From: an uncultured Verrucomicrobiales bacterium | GTDB lineage: Bacteria; Verrucomicrobiota; Verrucomicrobiia; Verrucomicrobiales; Akkermansiaceae | Assembly: GCA_937928545.1 (NCBI GenBank) | Contig: CALGJQ010000013.1 | Span: forward strand, 39,120-103,119 | Reading direction: 5' to 3' | Length of the DNA stretch: 64,000 nucleotides | Shown: positions 33,281-42,348 of the stretch, one piece after another | How the letters are laid out: each line of letters begins with the position of its first letter | Position numbering within the stretch: the first letter of the stretch is position 1 | Notes under the pieces: generated by a model | Databases searched by the model: none | Seen by the model: the letters and a program-made list of their open reading frames with translations, nothing else | What the model was told of the DNA's origin: nothing | Program-made: the position numbers and the translations under genes

Positions 33281-33904
33281 ATGAGAGCCACCACTGACCA
33301 GCTGAGCGGGACGAAGTTTGCCTTGATTGAGGCGGCTTCGACTTTGTTTGCGGAGAAGGGGTTTGAGGTGGTCTCGGTGCGGGAGATTACGGGGTTGGCG
33401 GGGGCAAATGTGGCTTCGGTAAAATACCATTTTGGCTCGCGGGAGGGATTGATCGATGCGGTGGTGGCGCGGATGGCGACGCCGGTGAATGAGGAGCGGT
33501 TGCGACGGCTTGATGAGTTGGAGAAGCGGACGGTTAGGACTTTGTTGGCGGCTTTTTTTGAGCCTTTGTTGTCGCAGATTCAAAGTAGCCCGCTCAGTGA
33601 AAAGCTTTTTGTGAAGTTAATGGGACGAGTGGTGGGGGATCGGCCTTATGAATTTCCGGAGGAAGTGATGGGGCAATTCCGCGAAGTGGCGAGGCGTTAT
33701 GTTCCGGCGTTTATGGAGGCTTGTCCGGGGCTCTCGTCGGAGGATGTTTTTTGGCGGATTCATTTCTCTTTTGGGGTGCTTTCAAACACGCTCACTCACG
33801 CTGATCTTTTGAGGAAAATCTCGGAGGGGAAGGTTGGCGATGAAGAACTTTCTACCACCTTGAACCGCGTCATCGATTTCTGCGAAGCAGGCTTTTTAAA
33901 ATGA
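33281..33904 (+). CDS. TetR family transcriptional regulator of the efflux operon
   Basis: The 207-residue repressor has a TetR helix-turn-helix (ALIEAASTLFAEKGFEVVSVREITGLAGANVASVKYHF, split here by the two helices) followed by a helical ligand domain. The DNA-binding part matches the CerR/AefR-like subfamily found with RND pumps. It starts right after two tandem palindromes and overlaps the next gene by 4 bases, so it most likely represses its own operon and is released by a pump substrate. The start MRATTDQ is chosen because the longer frame would run through the operators. Confidence 0.9.
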   Translation: MRATTDQLSGTKFALIEAASTLFAEKGFEVVSVREITGLAGANVASVKYHFGSREGLIDAVVARMATPVNEERLRRLDELEKRTVRTLLAAFFEPLLSQIQSSPLSEKLFVKLMGRVVGDRPYEFPEEVMGQFREVARRYVPAFMEACPGLSSEDVFWRIHFSFGVLSNTLTHADLLRKISEGKVGDEELSTTLNRVIDFCEAGFLK

Positions 33905-35310
33905 AATTACTCATCGTATTTTTAGCGCTCCTTTTGGCGGCTTGTGTGGCCACGAGCCCTGAGTCTCGAATGGGCGAGGTATCGAAAGATGCTCCGCCAC
34001 GTTGGTCGGCGACGCCTGAGGCGAAGGCGGGGATTGACACGAATTGGGTGCGTCGCATTGGTGGATCGAGAGGTGAGACTTTGGTCAATCAGGCTCTGGC
34101 CGCAAATCCAGATATGCGGGTGGCGGCGGAGCGGGTGAATCGAGCGATTGCGGCGGCGAAGACGGCGGGAAGTACGAGGAATCCTCAGGTTAATGCGGGA
34201 GTGGATGCGGGGCGGAGAAAGCAAAATTTTGTAGGTTTTCCCTTTAGCGGAAGTGGCGTGCCGTCGTCGATTTCGGAGAATTTCGGAGCGAATATGAGTG
34301 TGTCTTGGGAGCCCGATATTTGGGGATACAACCGGGCCGGTGAGTCAGGCTTGATTGCGGTGGCGCAGGCGGAGGAGATTGCCTTTCGAGCTTCGCGGGC
34401 TTCGCTAGCGGCTCAGGTGATGAGGGCTTGGCTCGCTTTGGCGGAGGCGAATGAGCAGATTGCACTGGCGGTAGAGACAGATGAGCTTTTGAAGTCGACT
34501 TTCGATATTGTGAGAGATCGGTATACGAATGCCTTGGCTGACGAAGGTGGGTCGGCGTCTCAAGTTCGTTTAGCTCAAAGTGAGATCGCTACGAATGAAG
34601 CGCTGATTTCGCTGAGGAAAGGCGAGCGAGAGCAGGCGATCCGACAGTTGGAGGTTTTGATGGGGCGTTATCCCAAAGGAGCGATTCAAAGCGCGGAGAC
34701 GTTGCCGAAGCTTCCGCCAATGCCACCTGCGGGGTTGCCGTCGGAGTTGCTGTTGAGGCGACCGGATATTTTGGAAGCGGAGCGACGTTTTGCTTCGTCG
34801 GGGAGTTTGGTGAAGCAGGCTAAGTTGACCTTTTATCCAAGTCTTAAGATCACCGCGAGTGGAGGAACGACGACGGATGAGCTGCGTAAGATTTTCAATT
34901 CTGACTTTGGGGTTTGGTCATTGGTGGGAGGATTGACGCAGCCGATTTGGGCTGGTGGTGCGATTCGCTCGGAGTATGCAAAGCTGACTTCGGATGATCG
35001 CGCGAACCTCGCGAAGTTGCAGAGCACGGTGTTGAAAGCCTTTGGAGAAGTTGAGCAGAGTTTGGTGGCGGAGCGGTTTTTGGCAGAGCGTGAATTGGCG
35101 ATTACGAGGGCGGTGAAGACGGCTAGGGAGGCGGCCGATGCGGCGGCTTCAGAATACTCGGGTGGCACGGGCGATGCTCTTACTTTGATCACGGCGCAAT
35201 CGAATCGAATCTCGCTGCAGTCTCAAAAAGTTTCCTTGAGGCGTCTACGTCTTGATAATCGGATTACCCTTCACCTGGCTCTCGGCGGGGACTATCGCCC
35301 AGCAAAATAA
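33901..35310 (+). CDS. outer-membrane efflux lipoprotein (OprM/NodT type)
   Basis: The 469-residue protein starts with a lipoprotein signal, lipobox LLAAC with the lipidated Cys at 15. Two outer-membrane efflux (TolC-like) domains follow: a coiled region with LVNQALAANPDMRVAAERVNRA, then PDIWGYNR, and a second repeat with LLLRRPDILEAERR, the most conserved RND-OMF motif. It should form the trimeric outer-membrane channel of the pump encoded next to it. It overlaps tetR by 4 bases and is followed 6 bp later by the adaptor gene, so the operon is tightly packed. Confidence 0.93.
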   Translation: MKLLIVFLALLLAACVATSPESRMGEVSKDAPPRWSATPEAKAGIDTNWVRRIGGSRGETLVNQALAANPDMRVAAERVNRAIAAAKTAGSTRNPQVNAGVDAGRRKQNFVGFPFSGSGVPSSISENFGANMSVSWEPDIWGYNRAGESGLIAVAQAEEIAFRASRASLAAQVMRAWLALAEANEQIALAVETDELLKSTFDIVRDRYTNALADEGGSASQVRLAQSEIATNEALISLRKGEREQAIRQLEVLMGRYPKGAIQSAETLPKLPPMPPAGLPSELLLRRPDILEAERRFASSGSLVKQAKLTFYPSLKITASGGTTTDELRKIFNSDFGVWSLVGGLTQPIWAGGAIRSEYAKLTSDDRANLAKLQSTVLKAFGEVEQSLVAERFLAERELAITRAVKTAREAADAAASEYSGGTGDALTLITAQSNRISLQSQKVSLRRLRLDNRITLHLALGGDYRPAK

Positions 35311-35316
35311 GGCACT

Positions 35317-36462
35317 ATGAAAACTCTCATTATTACCCTCATCGCGATTGCCGTGGTTTTCGCCGCGACTCGTGGCGTGAACAAGTATCTCGAAGAACAT
35401 AAGCCCGAAGCGGCGAAGAAGGAGCGCGTTGAGAAGACCCCAGTGGTTGAAGTGGCAGTGGTCAAAAAAGGAGATTTAGAGTTCCCGCTCACGAGTGAGG
35501 GGGTGGTGGTGACTCGTCGGAAAACGGTGCTGTCTGCTCAGGTGGCAGGGCGGATCGTGGAGGTGCATCCGCAGTTTGAGGTGGGCGCGACTTTTCGGCT
35601 TGGGACGGTGATCGCAAAGATTGATCAACTCAATTATCAAACGGCTTTGGCGCAAGCGAAGTCGGCGCTCGCTGATGCGAAGTTGAGCGTAGTGCAGGAG
35701 AAAGCACGAGGAGCGCAGGCGGCGCGAGATTGGAAGAAGATTGGGGGTGGGAAAGAAGCCTCGGATTTGGTTCTGCGGGTTCCTTTTTTAGAAAGTGCGG
35801 AGGCGCGGGTGGTGGCTGCGGAGGCTGCTTTGGAGAAGGCGATCGAAGATCTGGACCGGACGGTGATCCGTGCGCCCTTCGATTGCCGCGTGCGGGAGGT
35901 GATGTTGAATTTGGGGTCGACGGTTGCGCCGGGGAGCCAGTTGGGAATGATCTATGATGCGGAGAATTTGATGATTCGATTGCCTTTCTCGATGGATGAC
36001 TATGTGCAGATTCCAAAAGATCCTGAGCTGACGCTTTTTACTGAGATTGGCGGGAAGAGGTATGATTGGGGAGCTGAGGTAATGTGGGACTTGGGCGAGA
36101 TTGATCAGGCGACGGTCTCGGCTTACCTCCTCGCGAAGGTGTTGCCGAACGACGAAGGGGAGGAGCGCTTTCGCTTGCCTTCATCGGGACAGTTTCTCAA
36201 AGCGCGTCTTTCGGGAGCTACGCTTTCGTCGGTGGTGGCGGTGCCGCGGATTGCGGTGCGAGGTCGCGAGCGAGTGGGGGTTTTGACGGAGGAAGGTGAA
36301 TTAGAGTTTCGAGACCTCGCAATTGTGAGAGGCAACGAGGAATTTGTCTATGCAAGCGGAGGGATCGTGGATGGGGAAAAGGTGATTTTGACGAAGCTGG
36401 AATTGCCGGTTGAGGGGATGAAGCTTTTGCAAGCGAAGGAAGAGGAGACCGCGAAGGACTAA
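35317..36462 (+). CDS. RND efflux periplasmic adaptor (HlyD/AcrA type)
   Basis: The 381-residue protein has an N-terminal membrane anchor (about 2-17), then the beta-barrel and lipoyl-like halves (TSEGVVVTRRKTVLSAQVAGRIVEV and VIRAPFDCRVREVML) flanking an alpha-helical hairpin. This is the membrane-fusion protein that links the inner-membrane pump to the outer-membrane channel. No lipobox is seen, so it is anchored by the uncleaved helix. It sits between the channel and pump genes with gaps of 6 and 3 bp. Confidence 0.92.
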   Translation: MKTLIITLIAIAVVFAATRGVNKYLEEHKPEAAKKERVEKTPVVEVAVVKKGDLEFPLTSEGVVVTRRKTVLSAQVAGRIVEVHPQFEVGATFRLGTVIAKIDQLNYQTALAQAKSALADAKLSVVQEKARGAQAARDWKKIGGGKEASDLVLRVPFLESAEARVVAAEAALEKAIEDLDRTVIRAPFDCRVREVMLNLGSTVAPGSQLGMIYDAENLMIRLPFSMDDYVQIPKDPELTLFTEIGGKRYDWGAEVMWDLGEIDQATVSAYLLAKVLPNDEGEERFRLPSSGQFLKARLSGATLSSVVAVPRIAVRGRERVGVLTEEGELEFRDLAIVRGNEEFVYASGGIVDGEKVILTKLELPVEGMKLLQAKEEETAKD

Positions 36463-36465
36463 ACC

Positions 36466-39400
36466 ATGGAGAAGCTCATCAAATGGTTTAGCGGCAATCA
36501 TGTCGCGGCGAATTTCCTCATGGCAGCGGTTTTGATCGCGGGCTTCGCGGCGTGGTTTCAGTTGCGTAAGGAGGTTTTTCCAGAGATCGCTTTTGATGGG
36601 GTGGTGGTGCGTGTTCCTTACCCGAATGCCACGCCTGAAGAGGTGACGAGCGGGGTCATCATTCCGATTGAGGAAGCGATTGCGGATGTGGATGGAATTA
36701 AGAGGGTGCGCTCGACGGCTTCACGAAATGTGGGAGCGTTGACGGTGGAAGTTGAGACGGGTTTCGATGTCCGCGATGTGATGGGCGACATTCAGACGAA
36801 TGTGGATGCGATTGATAACTTTGCGGAAGAGACCGAGGAGCCGATCTTTGAAGAAATCGTCGTGAATCGTCAGATCGTGAGTCTGGCGGTTTCGGCAGAT
36901 ACCGATGAGGCGAGCTTGCGGGCGTATGCGGAGAAAGTGCGCGATGGATTGTTAAACTATGTTCCGCCTCCTCCGGAGGATAAGATGGCGGGCTTTTTAC
37001 GCGAACCGGGGCGGGCCATTCAGAAGTTTTTGAAAGGGCAGCAGACGATTAAGAAGGTCGAGCTGGCTTCGGTGAGGCCTTATGAGATTTCGATTGAAGT
37101 TCCGGAAGATGTTCTTCGGAAATACAATCTGACCTTGGCCGAAGTGGCGGCAGCGGTCAGGAATGCCTCGCTCGATCTGCCGAGTGGATCGGTGAAGACG
37201 GGATCGGGCGAAGTGATCGTGCGTGCGGTGGGGCGAAAGTATCGCGGTGCGGAATTTGAAAAGATCGTGGTGAAGTCTCTCCCGGATGGTTCTGAGTTAA
37301 GGCTGAGCCAGATCGCGGAGGTGATCGATGGTTTTGAGGATTCGGAGTTGGTCTCGAAGTTCAACGGTCGTCAGGCCGTTATCGTGCATATTTTCAGGAT
37401 CGCGGATCAAGATACTTTGGAGATTGTGCGCTTGGCGAAGGAGTATGTCGCGAGCTTGGAGATGCCCGAAGGGATGAGGGTGGATGTGTGGAATGATCAG
37501 AGCCAAATTCTGGAAGGTCGCCTGGATCTTTTGAAGAGGAATATAGGCGTGGGTTTGTTGCTTGTGCTGCTTGTCTTGGCCTTGTTTTTGAGGCCTAGCT
37601 TGGCTTTCTTGGTGGCTTTGGGTATTCCGGTTTCCTTTGCGGGTGGGCTTTGGTTGATGCCTGATTTGGGGATCTCGATGAATATGATCTCGGCCTTTGC
37701 CTTCATCTTGGTGTTGGGGATCGTGGTGGATGACGCGATTGTGGTGGGTGAGAATGTTTACACTCGGATTCAAGGAGGGGAGCATCCTCGGGAGGCGAGT
37801 TGGAAAGGAACACACGAGGTTGGAGTGGTAGTGATTTTTGGAATTCTCACCACCGTGACGGCTTTCACTCCGATGCTGGGACTGAGTGGGGTGAGTGGAA
37901 AAATTTGGCCAAACATTCCGCTCGTGGTGATTCCGGTTTTGCTCTTTTCGCTCGTGCAATCAAAGTTGGTTTTGCCCGCGCACTTGGCATTACTGAAGCC
38001 GACTTCGAGCGAGCCGAGTAAGAATATCATCTTCCGATTGCAGGGAGCGATTGCGGGGGGCTTGGAGAGGTTTGTGAAGGCGATTTATACGCCCTTCCTC
38101 GGGTTATGTTTGAGATTTCGCTATTTGGTGTGGGTGGTTTTCATGGCTCTGGTCATGGTCTCTCTGACCTTGGTTAAGACGGGGTGGTTGCCTTTTCAGT
38201 TCTTCCCGAAAGTAGAGGGGGAGATTCTCTCGGCAAAGGTGGAGATGCCTCTAGGGGTGCCATTTTTGGAAACCCAGAAAGTGGTGCGGCAGCTTGAGAA
38301 GGCGGCGCTGGAAATGGGGAGGGAGATTGAAGATTTGAATGGGGACTCGGTTGTGATTAATGCGCTCGCGACTTCTGGGATGCAGCCATTTAATGCTGGA
38401 ATTGCGCCGACGGGATCGGCAGCGGGAACGCATCTTGGTGAGGTCACTTTGGAACTGGCAGCGGCGAAGGATCGGGACGTTTCGAGCGAGGAACTTAAGG
38501 CGATTTGGCAGAAAAAAGTGGGCGATATTCCGGGGATTGTTTCACTGGTCTTCCGCGCAGAAACCGCAGCGGGAGGAAATGCCATCGATATTAATTTGAC
38601 CGGAAGAGATGGTGAGGTTTTGGAAGAGGCGGCGGCTTGGGCGACCGAGAGGCTGCGCGAAGATTATAAAGGAGTGGTGGATGTTTCGAATTCAGATCGC
38701 AAAGGGCGTGAGGAATTGATCGTAAGAGACCTCACTCCACGAGGAAAGGCCTTGGGCTTCACTTTGGCGAATGTCATGGGGCAGGTGCGGAATGCCTTTT
38801 ATGGAAACGAAGTGCAGCGTCTTCAACGCGGTCGGGATGAGGTCAAAGTGATGGTGCGTCTTCCGGAAGCTGAGCGGGAATCTTTGGTGAATTTTGAGAA
38901 AATGAAGCTGCGCACTCCCGCTGGGGATGAAGTGCCAATGTTGGAAGTAGTGGAGCCTGAATATGGCCGTGGGCCAGCGACGGTGACGCGGGTGGATCGT
39001 TTTCGAACGATTAGTTTGCAGGCGGATGTCGATTTGCCCGGAGGATATAATGCCAATGAAATTGTCGGGAAGTATACCGAAGAAGTTTTAGAAAAGATCG
39101 GGGAGAAGTTCCCAGGAGTCCGTTATAGTTTCGAAGGGGAGCAGAGCGATCAGCGTGATAGTATTCGTGAAATGGGGGTGGGTTTTATCGGCGCGCTTTT
39201 GATCATGTATGTCCTGATGGCGATTCCGCTGAAAAGTTATGTGCAGCCGATTATTGTCATGAGCGTCATTCCTTTCGGGATGGTGGGGGCGGTGGCGGGT
39301 CACCTTTTCATGGGGCTGAATATGAGCATCATGTCGATGTGCGGGATCGTGGCCTTAGCAGGGGTGGTGGTAAATGATTCCCTAGTCTTGGTGGACTACG

Positions 39401-39699
39401 TGAATCGACATCGAAAGAAGGGGACAAGTATCATGGAGGCGGCCCAGAATGCGGGCGCACGACGATTTAGGCCGATTTTGTTGACGTCGTTGACGACCTT
39501 TGTGGGCTTGATGCCGATGTTGCTGGAGGATGATATGCAGGCGAAGTTTTTGATTCCGATGGCCGTTTCGCTGGGCTTTGGAATCTTGTTTGCGACGGCG
39601 ATCACCTTGATTTTGGTTCCTTCGATTTACGTGATTTTGGAGGATATCAGGAGCCTACCATCGAGGGTGAAATTGGCTTTCCAAGGACTTCGGAAGTAG
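36466..39699 (+). CDS. RND efflux pump, AcrB family
   Basis: The 1077-residue pump has the twelve-helix RND plan with two large periplasmic loops. The first loop opens with FPEIAFDGVVVRVPYPNATPEEV, and transmembrane helix 4 contains the proton-relay pair in GIVVDDAIVVGENV. The second half repeats the fold, with MCGIVALAGVVVNDSLVLVDY in helix 10. It belongs to the hydrophobe/amphiphile group, exporting drugs, detergents or dyes by proton antiport; the substrate is unknown. It completes the tetR-OMF-adaptor-pump operon. Confidence 0.95.
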   Translation: MEKLIKWFSGNHVAANFLMAAVLIAGFAAWFQLRKEVFPEIAFDGVVVRVPYPNATPEEVTSGVIIPIEEAIADVDGIKRVRSTASRNVGALTVEVETGFDVRDVMGDIQTNVDAIDNFAEETEEPIFEEIVVNRQIVSLAVSADTDEASLRAYAEKVRDGLLNYVPPPPEDKMAGFLREPGRAIQKFLKGQQTIKKVELASVRPYEISIEVPEDVLRKYNLTLAEVAAAVRNASLDLPSGSVKTGSGEVIVRAVGRKYRGAEFEKIVVKSLPDGSELRLSQIAEVIDGFEDSELVSKFNGRQAVIVHIFRIADQDTLEIVRLAKEYVASLEMPEGMRVDVWNDQSQILEGRLDLLKRNIGVGLLLVLLVLALFLRPSLAFLVALGIPVSFAGGLWLMPDLGISMNMISAFAFILVLGIVVDDAIVVGENVYTRIQGGEHPREASWKGTHEVGVVVIFGILTTVTAFTPMLGLSGVSGKIWPNIPLVVIPVLLFSLVQSKLVLPAHLALLKPTSSEPSKNIIFRLQGAIAGGLERFVKAIYTPFLGLCLRFRYLVWVVFMALVMVSLTLVKTGWLPFQFFPKVEGEILSAKVEMPLGVPFLETQKVVRQLEKAALEMGREIEDLNGDSVVINALATSGMQPFNAGIAPTGSAAGTHLGEVTLELAAAKDRDVSSEELKAIWQKKVGDIPGIVSLVFRAETAAGGNAIDINLTGRDGEVLEEAAAWATERLREDYKGVVDVSNSDRKGREELIVRDLTPRGKALGFTLANVMGQVRNAFYGNEVQRLQRGRDEVKVMVRLPEAERESLVNFEKMKLRTPAGDEVPMLEVVEPEYGRGPATVTRVDRFRTISLQADVDLPGGYNANEIVGKYTEEVLEKIGEKFPGVRYSFEGEQSDQRDSIREMGVGFIGALLIMYVLMAIPLKSYVQPIIVMSVIPFGMVGAVAGHLFMGLNMSIMSMCGIVALAGVVVNDSLVLVDYVNRHRKKGTSIMEAAQNAGARRFRPILLTSLTTFVGLMPMLLEDDMQAKFLIPMAVSLGFGILFATAITLILVPSIYVILEDIRSLPSRVKLAFQGLRK

Positions 39700-39787
39700 G
39701 AAAGATTAAAATTGGGGAAAAATTCTTCCGATTCTTGTGAGATGTGGCGTTGACAGGGTCCTTTGTGCAGATGACCGTTCTGCCGAC

Positions 39788-41587
39788 ATGATTAACAGAA
39801 AACGCCGGGTTGTTTCCGGATTACTTAGTAGCGCGCTCGGCTTGTCCGCAGTGGCTCAAGAACCGGCTGCGCCTGCCGAACCTGCGAAGCCCGTTGAGGT
39901 AGCTGAGGCAGCAAAGCCAGCGGCTCCAGATCCATTCAAAGCTCCCGATAATGTGGCGGCAGCGCCAGAAGGTGCGGAGAAGACTGAGTCCGGACTCGCT
40001 TCGCTGGTTTTGACAAAAGGAACAGGAACCGAGAAGCCATCTGCGACCGATACCGTGAAGGTTCATTATACGGGTTGGAAAGCTTCTGACGGGGAAATGT
40101 TCGACAGCTCCCTGAGCCGCGGTCAGCCGGCCGAATTTGCTCTGAATCAAGTGATCAAAGGCTGGACCGAAGGAGTTCAGTTAATGGTTGTGGGAGAGAA
40201 GCGTCGCTTCTGGATTCCCGTAGACTTAGCGTATCAAAATCAGCCAGGAAAACCCGAAGGAATGCTGGTTTTCGACGTTGAGTTACTAGATGTCGCGAAA
40301 CCGCCTGAAGCCCCGAAAGATCTCGTAGCTCCAGAAGGTGCTTTGGAGACCGATTCAGGTTTGAAAAGTCAGATTCTTAAAGAAGGTGAAGGCGATGCTA
40401 TGCCCGGTGCTGAAGATGTCGTGACCGTTCATTTTTCTGGTTGGAAGGCTGATGGGGAATTTCTCACTAGCACTAAGAATCAACCTCGTCCCGCTCAGTT
40501 TAAGTTGAATGAGCTGAACATTAAGGGTTGGGCTGAAGGAGTTCAGTTGATGAAGAAAGGCGAGCAGCGTCGATTTTGGATTCCTGCTGCTCTGGCCTTT
40601 GGAAAAGAAGGAGAAGCGCCTCCGGGATCTCCTGCAGGAGACTTAGTCTTCGACTTCGAGCTCATCGATTTTCGCTCGGTTCCTAAGCCACCGCCACCAC
40701 CCAAGGCAGCTGATGCCCCTGAAAATGTCGGAGCCGCTCCTGCAGATGCGGCGAAGACTGAGTCTGGGATTCCCTTCGTGGTTCTCCTAGCCGGTGAAGG
40801 TGATGCTTCTCCTAAAGACGGAGATTTGGTGAAGATTAATTTCTCAGGTTGGGATGCCAATGGCGCGGCTGTTGGTTCAAATAAGCAGATGGGGCAGCCA
40901 ATGTCTCTGAACTTGGCGCAGTCTCCGATTGCCGGTTGGGTTGACGTATTAAAAGGAATGAAGAAGGGCGAAAAAGTTCGCGCTTGGATTCCTGAAGCCA
41001 TGACTTTCGCTCAGAAGCGCCCGGGTGCTCCCGAGGGTGCTTTAACCTTCGACTTGGAATTGGTGGAGTTCAAAACACCTCCTCCTGCTCCCGAAACTCC
41101 TGCTGATGTTGCGGCGGTTCCTGATGATGCCACGAAGCTGGATTCTGGACTGGCCTACAAAGTTCTCAAAAAGGGAACCGGCACCAAGAAGCCCGGACCC
41201 ACTGATAAGGTGAAAGTTCACTATGCTGGCTGGGAAGCGTCTAACGGGAAGTTGTTTGATAACTCGATTCAGCGTGATGAGCTCTTTGAGGTCAATATGC
41301 AGGGTGGAGTGATCAAAGGATGGCTTGAAGGCTTAAAGGTGATGGTTGAGGGCGAAAAGACCCGCTTCTGGATTCCAGCTGACATGGCCTATGGTGATAC
41401 GCCCGCGCGTCCGGGTGGACCGTCTGGAATGTTGGTTTTTGATATCGAAGTTTTCGAGATCACGAGCCCTGAGCCTCCGAAAAAGATCGAAGCGGTAACG
41501 CCTCCGATTCAAGTGAATCCTCCTAAGCCTGCTGAGGAAGCTCAGCCAGCGGAAGAGCCGAAGGCTGAGGAGAAAGCAGCGGAGTAA
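39788..41587 (+). CDS. exported protein with four tandem FKBP domains
   Basis: The 599-residue protein starts with a signal peptide (MINRKRR, hydrophobic core, cleavage near AVAQ), then an Ala/Pro/Glu-rich linker. Four FKBP-type peptidyl-prolyl isomerase domains follow, spaced about 130 residues, each introduced by a similar block (for example APDNVAAAPEGAEKTESGL). The first and fourth keep most active-site features (VKVHYTGW, F-D-S/N-S, GWTEGVQLM or GWLEGLKVM, RFWIPxDMAY). The second and third have altered sites, with HFSGWKADG or NFSGWDANG lacking the Phe-Asp of the core. A Pro/Ala/Glu tail ends the protein. It is probably a periplasmic folding helper, with the middle domains as substrate binders. 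Confidence 0.88.
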   Translation: MINRKRRVVSGLLSSALGLSAVAQEPAAPAEPAKPVEVAEAAKPAAPDPFKAPDNVAAAPEGAEKTESGLASLVLTKGTGTEKPSATDTVKVHYTGWKASDGEMFDSSLSRGQPAEFALNQVIKGWTEGVQLMVVGEKRRFWIPVDLAYQNQPGKPEGMLVFDVELLDVAKPPEAPKDLVAPEGALETDSGLKSQILKEGEGDAMPGAEDVVTVHFSGWKADGEFLTSTKNQPRPAQFKLNELNIKGWAEGVQLMKKGEQRRFWIPAALAFGKEGEAPPGSPAGDLVFDFELIDFRSVPKPPPPPKAADAPENVGAAPADAAKTESGIPFVVLLAGEGDASPKDGDLVKINFSGWDANGAAVGSNKQMGQPMSLNLAQSPIAGWVDVLKGMKKGEKVRAWIPEAMTFAQKRPGAPEGALTFDLELVEFKTPPPAPETPADVAAVPDDATKLDSGLAYKVLKKGTGTKKPGPTDKVKVHYAGWEASNGKLFDNSIQRDELFEVNMQGGVIKGWLEGLKVMVEGEKTRFWIPADMAYGDTPARPGGPSGMLVFDIEVFEITSPEPPKKIEAVTPPIQVNPPKPAEEAQPAEEPKAEEKAAE

Positions 41588-41608
41588 AATTCCGATCTAA
41601 CGAACTTC

Positions 41609-41646
41609 AAAACGGTCAGTCGCAGAGTGCGGTTGGCCGTTTTTTG
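41609..41646 (+). terminator. rho-independent terminator
   Basis: AAAACGGTCA pairs with TGGCCGTTTT (one G-T pair) across a 15-nt loop, followed by six T, 21 bp after the FKBP gene. Confidence 0.82.
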
Positions 41647-41871
41647 CGGAGGGAGTAAGGCGGTGTTTGGGTTACCTAGCGATTCGCTCTTAGCGTTTGG
41701 CTTTTAGCTTTCCCAGACCTCCGCTAAGCGGTAAGAGCCAACTGCTAATTGCTAGCTCTTCTACAGGCCATCCAACTTACCTACGACTTCAGAGCTGGTT
41801 TTGCCCTTGTTTCTTTCCTTGTCGTCGCTTAGCACGAGCTTCCTGAGAGCTTGCTGTCGGGCGGACTTTTT

Positions 41872-42339
41872 ATGGCTTCTCTTCAACAATTGGTGACTCC
41901 TGATTGTGTCATTCTCGAACTTACTGAGACTGACCACGAGGAGGTCGTGCTTGAGATGATCGGACACCTTTCTAAGATTGGGAAAGTGCCTTCAGGTGAT
42001 TGCTACCTTTTTGGGAATGCGGTGCTGGAGCGGGAGTCTCATGTGGGGACGGGTTTAGGATCTGGGGTTGCGATTCCTCATGCTCGGGTGAAGGGTTTGA
42101 AGGATACCCTTGTGGTCTTTGGGCGTTCCAAGGAAGGGATCGATTTTGATTCTCCCGATAATGCTCCCTGTCATCTCATTTTTCTGATGCTCGTTCCTGA
42201 GGAGAAGGCGGCTCAGCATCTTCAGCTTCTTTCTGACTTGTCCAAGGTGTTTGGCCAATCGGAGCGGCGGAATCAATTTGAAGAGGCGACCACTCAAGAG
42301 GAAATTTGTGAGCTTTTCTCAATCGCTTCACCTAACTAA
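41872..42339 (+). CDS. PTS EIIA type-2 domain protein (PtsN-like)
   Basis: The 155-residue protein is a fructose/mannitol-type EIIA domain. The phosphorylated histidine is H70 in SGVAIPHARV, with the upstream NAVLERESHVGTGL typical of the fold, and EEKAAQHLQLLSDLSKVF near the C-terminus. Stand-alone EIIA proteins such as PtsN serve in regulation (nitrogen, potassium, metabolism) rather than sugar uptake, and no EIIB/EIIC is nearby. It is 9 bp upstream of argS and probably starts an operon with argS and proB. The start MASLQQ is preferred over a start 21 bases upstream. Confidence 0.88.
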   Translation: MASLQQLVTPDCVILELTETDHEEVVLEMIGHLSKIGKVPSGDCYLFGNAVLERESHVGTGLGSGVAIPHARVKGLKDTLVVFGRSKEGIDFDSPDNAPCHLIFLMLVPEEKAAQHLQLLSDLSKVFGQSERRNQFEEATTQEEICELFSIASPN

Positions 42340-42348
42340 TTATTTGTC

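Noticed and set aside
37297..37959. 220-codon open frame opposite the RND pump
   Set aside because: Rich in His/Gln/Asn as expected from antisense of membrane-helix codons; no independent support.
41647..41871. Possible RNA gene or repeat element before the EIIA gene
   Set aside because: The stretch has imperfect pairings (GCTCTTAGCG against CGCTAAG and TAAGAGC) but no clear element boundaries or second copy in the window.
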